From: a virus
Length of the DNA stretch: 20,030 bases
IMG/VR virus record: IMGVR_UViG_3300010885_053907
Location: 1 to 20,030 of that record
Strand: one strand, 5' to 3'
Shown here: in pieces, positions 6,934-11,760 of the stretch
Numbering within the stretch: the stretch's first letter is position 1
How the letters are laid out: each line of letters starts with the position of its first letter
Notes under the pieces: model-generated
Database searches by the model: none
Seen by the model: the letters and a program-made list of their open reading frames with translations, nothing else
Told to the model about the DNA's origin: nothing
Made by a program: the position numbers and the translations under genes

Positions 6934-7313
6934 GGGGCTGACAGGAATTGATTGGCAGTTGTAGTTCTTTATGTGATGCAGGTAGAGTTAGTATTGGAAA
7001 CTCTTTAATAACCTATATAGAAAAATAAACGACGAAAAGTCAACTTTTACTTTCGAAGACGCTATGTCTTTCGTAGGTGCAGATTTAGCAGTAGCTGCTT
7101 AATCTCAACGGGCGAAGGAAAAATGCCTAGGAACAGAATCTTCCACCGAGGTGGCTAGTCATTGAACCTAATATCGAATGATACATTGTTTAGCGATTGA
7201 CGATGTTGAAGAACCAATCGAATATTTTGTTAGTTTAGAAAAATTAAATAAACCTGTGAATGAATGTATTGGAGTGCCTGAGCAAGACGAGGGTTCGAAT
7301 CCCTCCAGCTCCA
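6934..7313 (+). ncRNA. ssrA: tmRNA (transfer-messenger RNA)
   Basis: The 5' end GGGGCTGAC and the 3' part CAGCTCC pair as a 7-bp acceptor stem (6934-6940 with 7306-7312) with a G3-U70 wobble, the alanine identity element. The T arm is gaggg/ccctc around TTCGAAT (7289-7305). CCA is not encoded in full (ACCGA). The tag frame contains NDEK directly after the likely resume codon (ATA at 7025) and runs through FEDAMSFV to GADLAVAA and TAA at 7100-7102, about 24-25 codons. The gene is one-piece, not permuted. It would rescue stalled ribosomes during infection. Confidence 0.92.
7025..7102 (+). other. tmRNA tag-peptide reading frame
   Basis: Codons AAC GAC GAA AAG echo the start of the E. coli tag (NDEN). 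The frame then continues for another ~20 codons and ends GCT GCT TAA. Many tags have about ten residues, so this one is long. The end -LAVAA is like the Clp-recognised -ALAA. The resume codon is inferred by analogy; ATA at 7025 is the best candidate. Confidence 0.75.
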
Positions 7314-7323
7314 CCGAGTAAAA

Positions 7324-7335
7324 AGTTCTTTGAAA
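7324..7335 (+). promoter_or_regulatory. boxA-like antitermination site, copy 1
   Basis: AGTTCTTTGAAA resembles boxA of rRNA leaders (consensus near TGYTCTTTAACA; Bacteroidota rRNA leaders carry similar GTTCTTTGA text). The identical 12-mer recurs at 7956-7967, just ahead of the long non-coding RNA. Both copies follow or precede a structured RNA, fitting NusB/S10-type antitermination. Similarity is by eye only. Confidence 0.4.
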
Positions 7336-7347
7336 TATCAGCAAATG
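7328..7347 (+). repeat. Inverted repeat, left arm
   Basis: CTTTGAAATATCAGCAAATG pairs with 7734-7754 over 20 bp with one bulged T and one G-T wobble. It flanks the 7376-7726 gene and overlaps boxA-like copy 1. In RNA it would form a stalk enclosing the gene. Confidence 0.8.
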
Positions 7348-7375
7348 ATTATTTTCATTTAAAATTAAAAAAAAT

Positions 7376-7726
7376 ATGGAAACATTATCATTTGCTTTTG
7401 GAATGCTCGCGATGATTGCTATTATATTAATAGCAATTGTTGTTATAGGTATTGTAAAGGTGTTTAAACAAGATAAAATAAACGTTAATACAAATTCAAC
7501 TATGGACGAAATAAATAGTAGCTTGAATAGACGTATTGATGATATGGATATGAGTTTAGATCGTCGATTCGACGATTTATATCGTGAACTAGAATCTAAA
7601 ATCGAACGCGTGGATTCAGAAATGGATTTAAGAATTAATGAAACAGTTAGTTACATTGATTCGAGAATAGACAAATTACAAAACAATATTAAAGAAAAGG
7701 GGTCAAAGGAGCTCCTTAAAGGTTAA
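7376..7726 (+). CDS. Membrane-anchored coiled-coil protein
   Basis: 116 residues. One membrane helix at about residues 7-29 (FGMLAMIAIILIAIVVIGIV), then a polar stretch and a long amphipathic region (about 40-105) with repeating RRIDDMD / RRFDDLYRELESKIERVD text, typical of a coiled coil. No enzyme motif. Topology is probably N-out/C-in, with the coil in the cytoplasm. The gene sits alone inside a long inverted repeat between the tmRNA and the large non-coding region. Partner unknown; a scaffold or spanin-like role is only speculation. Confidence 0.65.
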   Translation: METLSFAFGMLAMIAIILIAIVVIGIVKVFKQDKINVNTNSTMDEINSSLNRRIDDMDMSLDRRFDDLYRELESKIERVDSEMDLRINETVSYIDSRIDKLQNNIKEKGSKELLKG

Positions 7727-7733
7727 TAAATAA

Positions 7734-7754
7734 CATTTTGCTGGTATTTCAAAG
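7734..7754 (+). repeat. Inverted repeat, right arm
   Basis: CATTTTGCTGGTATTTCAAAG is the partner of 7328-7347. It is followed by TCTTTTTATTT, so the stalk could also end transcription. No target-site duplication is seen outside the arms, which argues against a simple transposon. Confidence 0.8.
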
Positions 7755-7800
7755 TCTTTTTATTTAAAAATGAATAATTTATAAGATTTTTTAAAAAAGA

Positions 7801-7832
7801 TTTGGTATTTCGAGATATTTATCTTATATTTA
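7801..7832 (+). promoter_or_regulatory. Phage promoter, first of a tandem pair
   Basis: TTTG 7801-7804 and TATATTTA 7825-7832, 20 nt apart, followed by AGTATATTA. It lies about 95 nt upstream of a near-copy at 7895-7926. Both drive towards the large non-coding region. Confidence 0.7.
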
Positions 7833-7894
7833 AGTATATTAAAAAATAAGAAATAAGTAAGAAAATAAAAAATCTTTAAAAAAATAAAAAAAAG

Positions 7895-7926
7895 GTTGTT
7901 TATTTGAAATATTTATATTATATTTA
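7895..7926 (+). promoter_or_regulatory. Phage promoter, second of a tandem pair
   Basis: TTG 7896-7898 and TATATTTA 7919-7926, 20 nt apart, followed by the same AGTATATTA as the first promoter. Doubling of the promoter suggests strong expression of the RNA downstream. Confidence 0.7.
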
Positions 7927-7955
7927 AGTATATTAGAAATTAAGAAAAAAAGATT

Positions 7956-7967
7956 AGTTCTTTGAAA
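7956..7967 (+). promoter_or_regulatory. boxA-like antitermination site, copy 2
   Basis: AGTTCTTTGAAA is identical to copy 1 at 7324. It lies about 30 nt after the second -7 box, that is, within the 5' leader, where boxA sits in rRNA operons. Confidence 0.4.
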
Positions 7968-7968
7968 A

Positions 7969-8860
7969 TATTATTATCCATTCGATTATGTGCTAAGAGC
8001 TTCGGCTCGACCCAATAATTGATAAATGATAATCGGCGGCATATAGTCGTTAAATAAACTATGAAAGTAGTATAAAGTGAATTGGTTTGACTGAACCAGT
8101 TTGCGGCTTCGAAAGAAGCTTAAGTATGCAAGTGAGATATCATTGGACCTTTAGTATCGAGGGTAACACTGTAGAGAAAGTGGTTTGATGACTGGCCTAT
8201 GTGGGTAGGTTGGTTGAGTTCGGAAGAGCAATAAAAATAACTCATAGAATATTTGCAAAAAGTATATTTATCCAAGTATATTATTGCGTTATTCAATATA
8301 AGAGAAATCTTAAAATCGAAAGATATGTAGATGTACAGGTGGTGCTGTTATTTACCTTATTTATAATCTACCAAGATTATTTATTCGAAGAATTCTTAAA
8401 ATATGAGAATGGGGACATTCTAGAGAGTAGTTAAGTATCTACCCTAACAAAATTGGGGCTGGCTTATTGACAGGCCACTACTTTCAATCATCCACAAGTC
8501 ACAAACTTATTTGCATTATGATTGCAAAATCTAAAAATAAATAAGCATAAGTGCTTGTCAGCTACGGACGAAAGATGCCTACATAGTAATGAGTTGTTCA
8601 TTGCCACTAAAGGTCGCAAGCCAATAGTGATTTTACGGAAAAGTTTATAGCCTCGCAAGGGTTAATCAGGTCGGCAGATTTGAATAGATAGAGTAAATAG
8701 AGAGTAGTCCAAATAAATGTAGCTCAAAGAGTGGTTCACTTAAATAACCGGCATTGCTAAGATAGGTTTCAAAAGAATCTGGACAAATTGGGAAACAAAA
8801 TAATCCAATAAAAGATTTAGCATTAAAAGGTATAGTCTCAGCCTTATTTAAAATAAAAAA
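7969..8860 (+). ncRNA. Candidate large structured non-coding RNA (~0.9 kb)
   Basis: About 890 nt with no credible gene between tandem promoters and a tRNA. Hairpins read by eye: CGATTAT/ATAATCG (7983-7989 with 8029-8035) enclosing GAGC-UUCG-GCUC (7997-8008); an 8-bp stem 8080-8087/8094-8101; GCTTC-GAAA-GAAGC (8106-8119, GNRA loop); a 10-bp stem 8191-8200/8205-8214; CTTATTT/AAATAAG (8506-8512 with 8539-8545); CACTA/TAGTG near 8615. Known ornate RNAs of phages (GOLLD, ROOL) have this size and sit beside tRNA genes. I cannot match their consensus from memory. A new class is equally possible. About 8230-8430 is AT-rich and may be a variable insert. Confidence 0.55.
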
Positions 8861-8862
8861 TG

Positions 8863-8934
8863 GCGGGTGGCGCGGTTGGATCGCGAAGAGTCTCATAAGC
8901 TCTTATAAACCAGGATCGATACCTGGACGTCGCA
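8863..8934 (+). tRNA. tRNA with CAT anticodon (Met or Ile2), weak acceptor stem
   Basis: T arm ccagg/cctgg around ATCGATA (8910-8926), D stem CGCG/CGCG (8871-8874 with 8882-8885), anticodon stem agagt/gctct around CTCATAA (CAT 8894-8896). The acceptor pairs only with one bulge (8863-8868 with 8927-8933). It lies directly 3' of the large non-coding RNA. Initiator, elongator and lysidine-Ile types cannot be told apart here. Confidence 0.65.
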
Positions 8935-8950
8935 ACGAATTTAACATTTT

Positions 8951-8971
8951 CCGGTAATAAAACTTAACCGG
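8951..8971 (+). other. Hairpin overlapping a GGAGG
   Basis: CCGGT (8951-8955) pairs with ACCGG (8967-8971). Its 3' arm runs into GGAGG (8970-8974), 15 nt upstream of the ATG at 8990, so the stem could mask that purine site if it is used at all. Confidence 0.4.
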
Positions 8972-8989
8972 AGGCATATTTATTAATAT

Positions 8990-9112
8990 ATGAAACTTAG
9001 AAACATACATACAACATCATTACAAGGGTTTAAATATCCTGTTAGCGGCCAAGCTTCTTGGTCGATGATTAATGATGCTGAATATGTACATAATCGAGGA
9101 ATTCATATATAA
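8990..9112 (+). CDS. Small 40-residue hypothetical protein
   Basis: ATG 8990 to TAA 9110-9112. The peptide begins MKLRNIHTTSLQGFKYPVSG and contains ASWSMINDAEYVHNRG. Start context ATATATG is like the neighbouring genes, and a strong terminator follows 41 nt later, which supports it as a real transcription unit. There is no recognised family. Short length keeps confidence low. Confidence 0.4.
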   Translation: MKLRNIHTTSLQGFKYPVSGQASWSMINDAEYVHNRGIHI

Positions 9113-9152
9113 GAAAATAAAACAAAATTAATTTTTTTACATATTAATATTT

Positions 9153-9182
9153 AAACCTCGGACATTAAATCCGGGGTTTTTT
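9153..9182 (+). terminator. Intrinsic terminator
   Basis: AACCTCGGA (9154-9162) and TCCGGGGTT (9170-9178) form a 9-bp stem with a 7-nt loop, followed by TTTTTT. It ends the transcript carrying the large RNA, the CAT tRNA and the 40-residue gene. Confidence 0.9.
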
Positions 9183-9230
9183 ATTGTATATGGGGGTTAA
9201 AGTTAATCGTATACGAGCTTTAATTAGTAT

Positions 9231-9322
9231 TTAGATATAATATACCTAAAAGAAATAAAGAGCTTATATGAGCCTTTAAAATGCTTTATATAAGTAATTG
9301 ATTTATAATTAGATATAATATA
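9231..9322 (+). repeat. Direct repeat TTAGATATAATATA, two copies
   Basis: The same 14-mer occurs at 9231-9244 and 9309-9322, 78 nt apart, in an otherwise gene-free AT-rich gap between the terminator and the tRNA promoter. Each holds TATAAT. It could be a binding site or a second promoter type; no function is shown. Confidence 0.5.
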
Positions 9323-9353
9323 TTGAAAATCAAATAGAAAAAATTAAATAAGA

Positions 9354-9385
9354 TTAGGATAATTGAAATGTTTTCCTTATCTTTA
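9354..9385 (+). promoter_or_regulatory. Phage promoter for the first tRNA operon
   Basis: TTAG 9354-9357 and TATCTTTA 9378-9385, 20 nt apart, followed by TGTATA. The first tRNA starts 20 nt downstream. Confidence 0.75.
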
Positions 9386-9405
9386 TGTATAGGAAATTAA
9401 TTAAT

Positions 9406-9478
9406 GGGGTAGTAGCAAAGATGGTATATGCGCTGGTCTGAAAAATCAGAGATATTGGATCGTTACCAATCTACCTCA
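9406..9478 (+). tRNA. tRNA-Phe (GAA)
   Basis: Acceptor GGGGTAG with CTACCTC, T arm attgg/ccaat, anticodon loop CTGAAAA (GAA). All four arms are present. CCA is not encoded. Confidence 0.9.
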
Positions 9479-9488
9479 CAAAAAATAT

Positions 9489-9559
9489 ACGGATATGGTG
9501 CAATGGTAGCATACGGGTCTCCAAAACCTTTGATCTAAGTTCGAATCTTAGTATCCGTG
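9489..9559 (+). tRNA. tRNA-Trp (CCA)
   Basis: Acceptor ACGGATA with TATCCGT, T arm ctaag/cttag around TTCGAAT, anticodon loop CTCCAAA (CCA). Discriminator G. Confidence 0.9.
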
Positions 9560-9566
9560 CAATTAT

Positions 9567-9638
9567 TGTGATGTAACTCAGAGGAAGAGTGTTTGCCTGT
9601 TAAGCAAAGAGCCGAGATTTCGAAATTCTCCATCACAG
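9567..9638 (+). tRNA. tRNA-Asn (GTT)
   Basis: Acceptor TGTGATG with CATCACA (perfect), anticodon stem TTTGC/GCAAA around CTGTTAA (GTT). The T stem has one T-T mismatch. Discriminator G. Confidence 0.9.
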
Positions 9639-9649
9639 CAAATAAATAA

Positions 9650-9721
9650 GGGACGACGCCCAGGGTTGGTCAGACGGTCTGTAAAACCGAACTGCATAGT
9701 GCTCGAGTCACTTCCGTCCCA
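9650..9721 (+). tRNA. tRNA-Tyr (GTA)
   Basis: Acceptor GGGACG- with -CGTCCC (six pairs, seventh A-C), anticodon loop CTGTAAA (GTA), T loop CTCGAGT with a 4-bp stem. The variable region is short, unlike the long arm of most bacterial tRNA-Tyr. Confidence 0.8.
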
Positions 9722-9758
9722 CAGAAAATTAAAATAAAATGAAACGAAAACGTTAGAA

Positions 9759-9789
9759 GTGCATTGCTATATCAGAGTATAGAGTGCAC
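9759..9789 (+). other. Hairpin spacer between tRNA-Tyr and tRNA-Lys
   Basis: GTGCA (9759-9763) pairs with TGCAC (9785-9789) and CTATA (9767-9771) with TATAG (9778-9782), separated by a small internal loop and capped by TCAGAG. It may be a processing signal or a small stable RNA. Confidence 0.5.
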
Positions 9790-9803
9790 GAATTAAAAAA
9801 TAT

Positions 9804-9891
9804 GCACCTATGGCTCAATTGGTAGAGCAACTGGCTTTTAACCAGTGGGGTAGACGTAAGTCCGTTGAGGGTTCGAGTCCCTCTGGGTGCA
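9804..9891 (+). tRNA. tRNA-Lys (TTT) with an extra GNRA hairpin in the variable region
   Basis: Acceptor GCACCTA with TGGGTGC, anticodon stem ACTGG/CCAGT around CTTTTAA (TTT), T arm gaggg/ccctc. The variable region is 20 nt (9847-9866) instead of about five and contains GAC-GTAA-GTC, a short stem with a GNRA loop. Class I tRNA-Lys normally lacks such an arm. Confidence 0.85.
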
Positions 9892-9919
9892 CAAGTTTAT
9901 TTATTGATTTTTAACATAT

Positions 9920-9988
9920 TGTGCCAGATCAAGCCTCTTGCGAAAGTAACGTAATCTGCCTCCGTAACCGAAAGGGTACGCCGGAGGA
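9920..9988 (+). ncRNA. Structured inter-tRNA RNA with two GNRA-capped stems
   Basis: CAGAT (9925-9929) pairs with ATCTG (9954-9958) and encloses CTT-GCGA-AAG (9937-9946). Next, CCTCCG (9959-9964) pairs with CGGAGG (9982-9987) and encloses CC-GAAA-GG. The two domains abut. It is not a tRNA: there is no anticodon or T arm. A riboswitch or stable small RNA is possible, but I match no known class. Confidence 0.6.
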
Positions 9989-9993
9989 AATTA

Positions 9994-10066
9994 GGTCTAT
10001 AGGTCAAACGGTTAAGATATCTCCCTGTCACGGAGTATGGAACGGGTTCAACTCCCGTATAGACCG
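9994..10066 (+). tRNA. tRNA-Asp (GTC)
   Basis: Acceptor GGTCTAT with ATAGACC (perfect), anticodon loop CTGTCAC (GTC), T arm acggg/cccgt around TTCAACT. Discriminator G. Confidence 0.92.
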
Positions 10067-10077
10067 CTAAAAAATAT

Positions 10078-10134
10078 AGCGTAGTAGCCTAATGGTTGAG
10101 GCACTTCATTGACTAAGATGTATTCGGTTCGATA
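10078..10134 (+). pseudogene. Interrupted tRNA-Val-like gene (GAC), 5' part only
   Basis: 5' acceptor AGCGTAG, D arm GCC-taatggttga-GGC, anticodon loop TTGACTA (GAC at 10111-10113) with a weak stem, then TTCGG and a T loop TTCGATA. The 3' T-stem and acceptor partners (expected CCGAA and CTACGCT) are absent; AT-rich sequence and the ATG of the homing endonuclease follow 22 nt later. The 3' part is not found after the endonuclease either. Confidence 0.65.
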
Positions 10135-10155
10135 TATTTATAATAAAGAACCTTT

Positions 10156-10815
10156 ATGAATAAATGTAAAAAATGTAATTTAGAATTTCATCCTGTTAAA
10201 GGATTAATAAATTATTGCTCTTTGAAATGTAGAAATAGTAGAATATTTACAGAAAATTCTTGTAAATTAAAATCTGATGCAAATCTAGGAAAAGTATCAT
10301 CTGATTTTACGAAAATAAAAAGACAAAAAACTAATATAGAAAGATACGGTGTATATCATCATAATTATAAAGGAGATGCTGCTTTTGAAAATAGAATATG
10401 TAAGGTATGTAATATATTATTTAAGATAAGAATTTCCTCACCTAAGAAAACGTGTTCTAGGATATGCAGAATTACTGCTAGCACGTCTCGTACTTATAGA
10501 AACGGTAGTAGAAAGACTATTTACTATAATGGTATTATTTTAGAGTCTAGTTGGGAATTAGAAATAGCACAACTATTAGACTTATTACAAATAGAATGGG
10601 TACGTCCTAAACCTATGAAATGGTTTGATAGTTCAAGTAAGGAACATTTATATTATCCGGATTTTTATTTGCCTAAATATAATATATATCTAGATCCAAA
10701 AAATCCATATTGTATGGAAAGGGATAAAGAAAAAATGGAATATATAGGACGATATATTAAATTAATATACGGTCCATTAGATTTTATTAAACAATATATC
10801 TCGAGTATGGTGTAA
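10156..10815 (+). CDS. Zinc-finger PD-(D/E)XK homing endonuclease
   Basis: 219 residues. Two cysteine fingers: C4, C7, C21, C25 and C82, C85, C100, C104. The nuclease core follows: ESSWELEIAQLL (130-141, with the early glutamate), YYPDFYLP with D169, and LDPK with D180 and K182. This fits PD-(D/E)XK homing enzymes such as I-Ssp6803I, which targets a tRNA gene in cyanobacteria. It lies inside the tRNA array, right after a broken tRNA-Val-like gene, and its last codons overlap tRNA-Pro by 16 nt. It probably entered by homing into a tRNA gene. Codon use is AT-rich like that of its neighbours. Confidence 0.8.
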   Translation: MNKCKKCNLEFHPVKGLINYCSLKCRNSRIFTENSCKLKSDANLGKVSSDFTKIKRQKTNIERYGVYHHNYKGDAAFENRICKVCNILFKIRISSPKKTCSRICRITASTSRTYRNGSRKTIYYNGIILESSWELEIAQLLDLLQIEWVRPKPMKWFDSSSKEHLYYPDFYLPKYNIYLDPKNPYCMERDKEKMEYIGRYIKLIYGPLDFIKQYISSMV

Positions 10816-10873
10816 TCAGTGTAACACACTAAGTTTGGGACTTAGAGATGCAGTTCGAATCTGATACTTGAGA
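10800..10873 (+). tRNA. tRNA-Pro (TGG)
   Basis: Acceptor CTCGAGT with ACTTGAG, anticodon stem CTAAG/CTTAG around TTTGGGA (TGG, G37). The T stem has one or two mismatches. Its first 16 nt are also the end of the homing endonuclease gene, so ribosomes could reach the tRNA sequence. Confidence 0.85.
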
Positions 10874-10878
10874 CAAAT

Positions 10879-10924
10879 GGCCAAATACCTGAGTAAATAT
10901 CATATGAAATAGTATGAGGTGGCC
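10879..10924 (+). other. Hairpin spacer between tRNA-Pro and tRNA-Gly
   Basis: GGCC/GGCC, ACCT/AGGT and CATA/TATG stack as an interrupted stem over 10879-10924, with an 8-nt loop. It fills nearly the whole spacer. Confidence 0.5.
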
Positions 10925-10931
10925 GCCAATT

Positions 10932-11003
10932 GCATCACTAGCTCCAATGTAGAGCGCTTCCTTGCCAAGGAAGAGGTTATCAGTTCAAGTCTGATGTGGT
11001 GCT
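10932..11003 (+). tRNA. tRNA-Gly (GCC)
   Basis: Acceptor GCATCAC with GTGGTGC, anticodon stem CTTCC/GGAAG around TTGCCAA (GCC), T arm atcag/ctgat. Confidence 0.92.
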
Positions 11004-11014
11004 CTAAAATATAT

Positions 11015-11087
11015 GGGGCTATGGTATAGATGGCGAACACAGTAGCTTTGCAAGCTTCAGTCCCGAGTTCAAACCTCGGTAGCTCCA
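11015..11087 (+). tRNA. tRNA-Ala (TGC)
   Basis: Acceptor GGGGCTA with TAGCTCC including G3-U70, the alanine identity pair. Anticodon loop TTTGCAA (TGC), T arm ccgag/ctcgg. Confidence 0.92.
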
Positions 11088-11094
11088 CAAAAAT

Positions 11095-11168
11095 GGCGAG
11101 TTGGTAGAGTTGGTTTCTTACGGAGCTCTCATAAGGCTTAGACATAGGTTCGAATCCTATACTCGCTA
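11095..11168 (+). tRNA. tRNA-Met (CAT)
   Basis: Acceptor GGCGAGT with ACTCGCT (first pair G-U), anticodon stem gagct/ggctt around CTCATAA, T arm atagg/cctat. It is the second CAT tRNA of the window. One of the two may be an Ile2 or initiator type. Confidence 0.85.
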
Positions 11169-11170
11169 CG

Positions 11171-11227
11171 ATAAAGCAAATTTTGCATGATAAACCAATT
11201 ATCTTTATTATGCAAAAACTGCTTTAT
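11171..11227 (+). terminator. Long 22-bp hairpin closing the first tRNA operon
   Basis: ATAAAGCA (11171-11178) pairs with TGCTTTAT (11220-11227), and a 14-bp inner stem (11181-11194 with 11204-11217) follows after a 2-by-2 internal loop. The apical loop is 9 nt. There is no proper T run, so it may be an RNase III-type processing stem or attenuator rather than a standard terminator. A promoter follows 26 nt later. Confidence 0.6.
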
Positions 11228-11252
11228 TAAGATTAAAAAACTTAAAAAAAGA

Positions 11253-11284
11253 TTAGGAAATATGAATTGTTTTCTTTATCTTTA
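11253..11284 (+). promoter_or_regulatory. Phage promoter for the second tRNA operon
   Basis: TTAG 11253-11256 and TATCTTTA 11277-11284, 20 nt apart, then AGTATATTA. tRNA-Gly(TCC) starts 18 nt after the -7 box. Confidence 0.75.
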
Positions 11285-11301
11285 AGTATATTAAAAAATA
11301 A

Positions 11302-11373
11302 GCATCATTAGCTCAGAGGCAGAGCGGGGGTTTTCCAAACCTCAGGCCGAGATTTCAAAATTCTCATGGTGCT
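11302..11373 (+). tRNA. tRNA-Gly (TCC)
   Basis: Acceptor GCATCAT with ATGGTGC, anticodon stem ggggt/acctc around TTTCCAA (TCC). The T stem has one mismatch. Confidence 0.88.
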
Positions 11374-11376
11374 CGC

Positions 11377-11466
11377 ATTTATGAATAAGTTAGCAGCCTA
11401 AACAATGACGGAAGGCTGTAAGCTGTGAAGCTTTGGAGGCGCGAATAATAGTAACGCCTCCTAAAT
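11377..11466 (+). ncRNA. Structured inter-tRNA RNA, three-hairpin domain
   Basis: Closed by ATTTA (11377-11381) with TAAAT (11462-11466). Inside: CAGCCT/AGGCTG (11394-11399 with 11413-11418), AAGCT-GTGA-AGCTT (11420-11433, GNRA loop) and GGAGGCG/CGCCTCC (11435-11441 with 11455-11461). It has the size of a tRNA but no anticodon arm or T loop. Confidence 0.6.
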
Positions 11467-11471
11467 TAAAT

Positions 11472-11542
11472 TCTCGTTTCGTCTAACGGCAGGACAAATG
11501 GTTTTGAGCCATTGAATCGAGGTTCAAATCCTTGAGCGAGAA
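11472..11542 (+). tRNA. tRNA-Gln (TTG)
   Basis: Acceptor TCTCGTT with AGCGAGA, anticodon stem AATGG/CCATT around TTTTGAG (TTG), T arm cgagg/ccttg. Confidence 0.9.
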
Positions 11543-11550
11543 CATAAAAT

Positions 11551-11624
11551 GCTGCTATGGCGCAATTGGTTGGCGCAGGATGCTTATACCATCAAGGTTA
11601 TGGGTTCAAGTCCCGTTAGCAGTA
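11551..11624 (+). tRNA. tRNA-Ile (TAT)
   Basis: Acceptor GCTGCTA with TAGCAGT, anticodon loop CTTATAC (TAT at 34-36), T arm atggg/cccgt. A UAU anticodon reads AUA directly; most bacteria use a lysidine-modified CAU tRNA instead. Confidence 0.85.
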
Positions 11625-11634
11625 CAAAATTAAT

Positions 11635-11708
11635 GTTCCGTTGGACAAATTGGTTAAGTCACCTCCCTTTCAAGGAGGAGATTGCGAGTTCAAATCTCGT
11701 ACGGAATA
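11635..11708 (+). tRNA. tRNA-Glu (TTC)
   Basis: Acceptor GTTCCGT with ACGGAAT, anticodon stem CCTCC/GGAGG around CTTTCAA (TTC), T arm gcgag/ctcgt. Confidence 0.92.
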
Positions 11709-11711
11709 CAA

Positions 11712-11760
11712 AGTCTTAGGAGTAATTACCTTAAGAGCTCGCAGGTTCGAAACTGCAGAA
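11712..11760 (+). other. tRNA-like remnant with a T arm
   Basis: A hairpin near 11715-11733 (CTTAGG with CCTTAAG) is followed by GCAG-gttcgaaa-CTGC (from 11741), which looks like a T arm. No D arm or acceptor closure is found. It may be a decayed tRNA or a spacer hairpin that happens to resemble one. Confidence 0.35.

Noticed and set aside
7329-7357. A further copy of the phage promoter before the 7376 gene
   Set aside because: TTTG and TATTTTCA are 17 nt apart rather than 20 and the -7 box is poor. The site is better read as boxA-like plus inverted repeat.
7328-7754. Small transposon or insertion sequence
   Set aside because: There are terminal inverted repeats but no transposase and no target-site duplication. 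The enclosed gene is a membrane/coiled-coil protein.
8201-8434. 77-codon open frame starting at GTG inside the large non-coding region
   Set aside because: Its start lies in the loop of a 10-bp hairpin, its translation has no domain and a low-complexity hydrophobic composition, and it lacks the start context of neighbouring genes.
8700-8860. Group I intron core (S-like text such as GGTATAGTCTC near 8839, or AGTAGTCC near 8703)
   Set aside because: I could not find a matching R element to form P7 with either, nor a G splice context in the tRNA that follows. It looks like chance.
9920-9988. Known riboswitch or self-cleaving ribozyme
   Set aside because: No conserved core of a c-di-GMP, preQ1, cobalamin, twister or hammerhead RNA could be matched, so it is left unnamed.
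10900-11145. Minus-strand open frame across three tRNA genes
   Set aside because: It is the antisense of tRNA-Gly, Ala and Met. All supported genes in the window are on the + strand.
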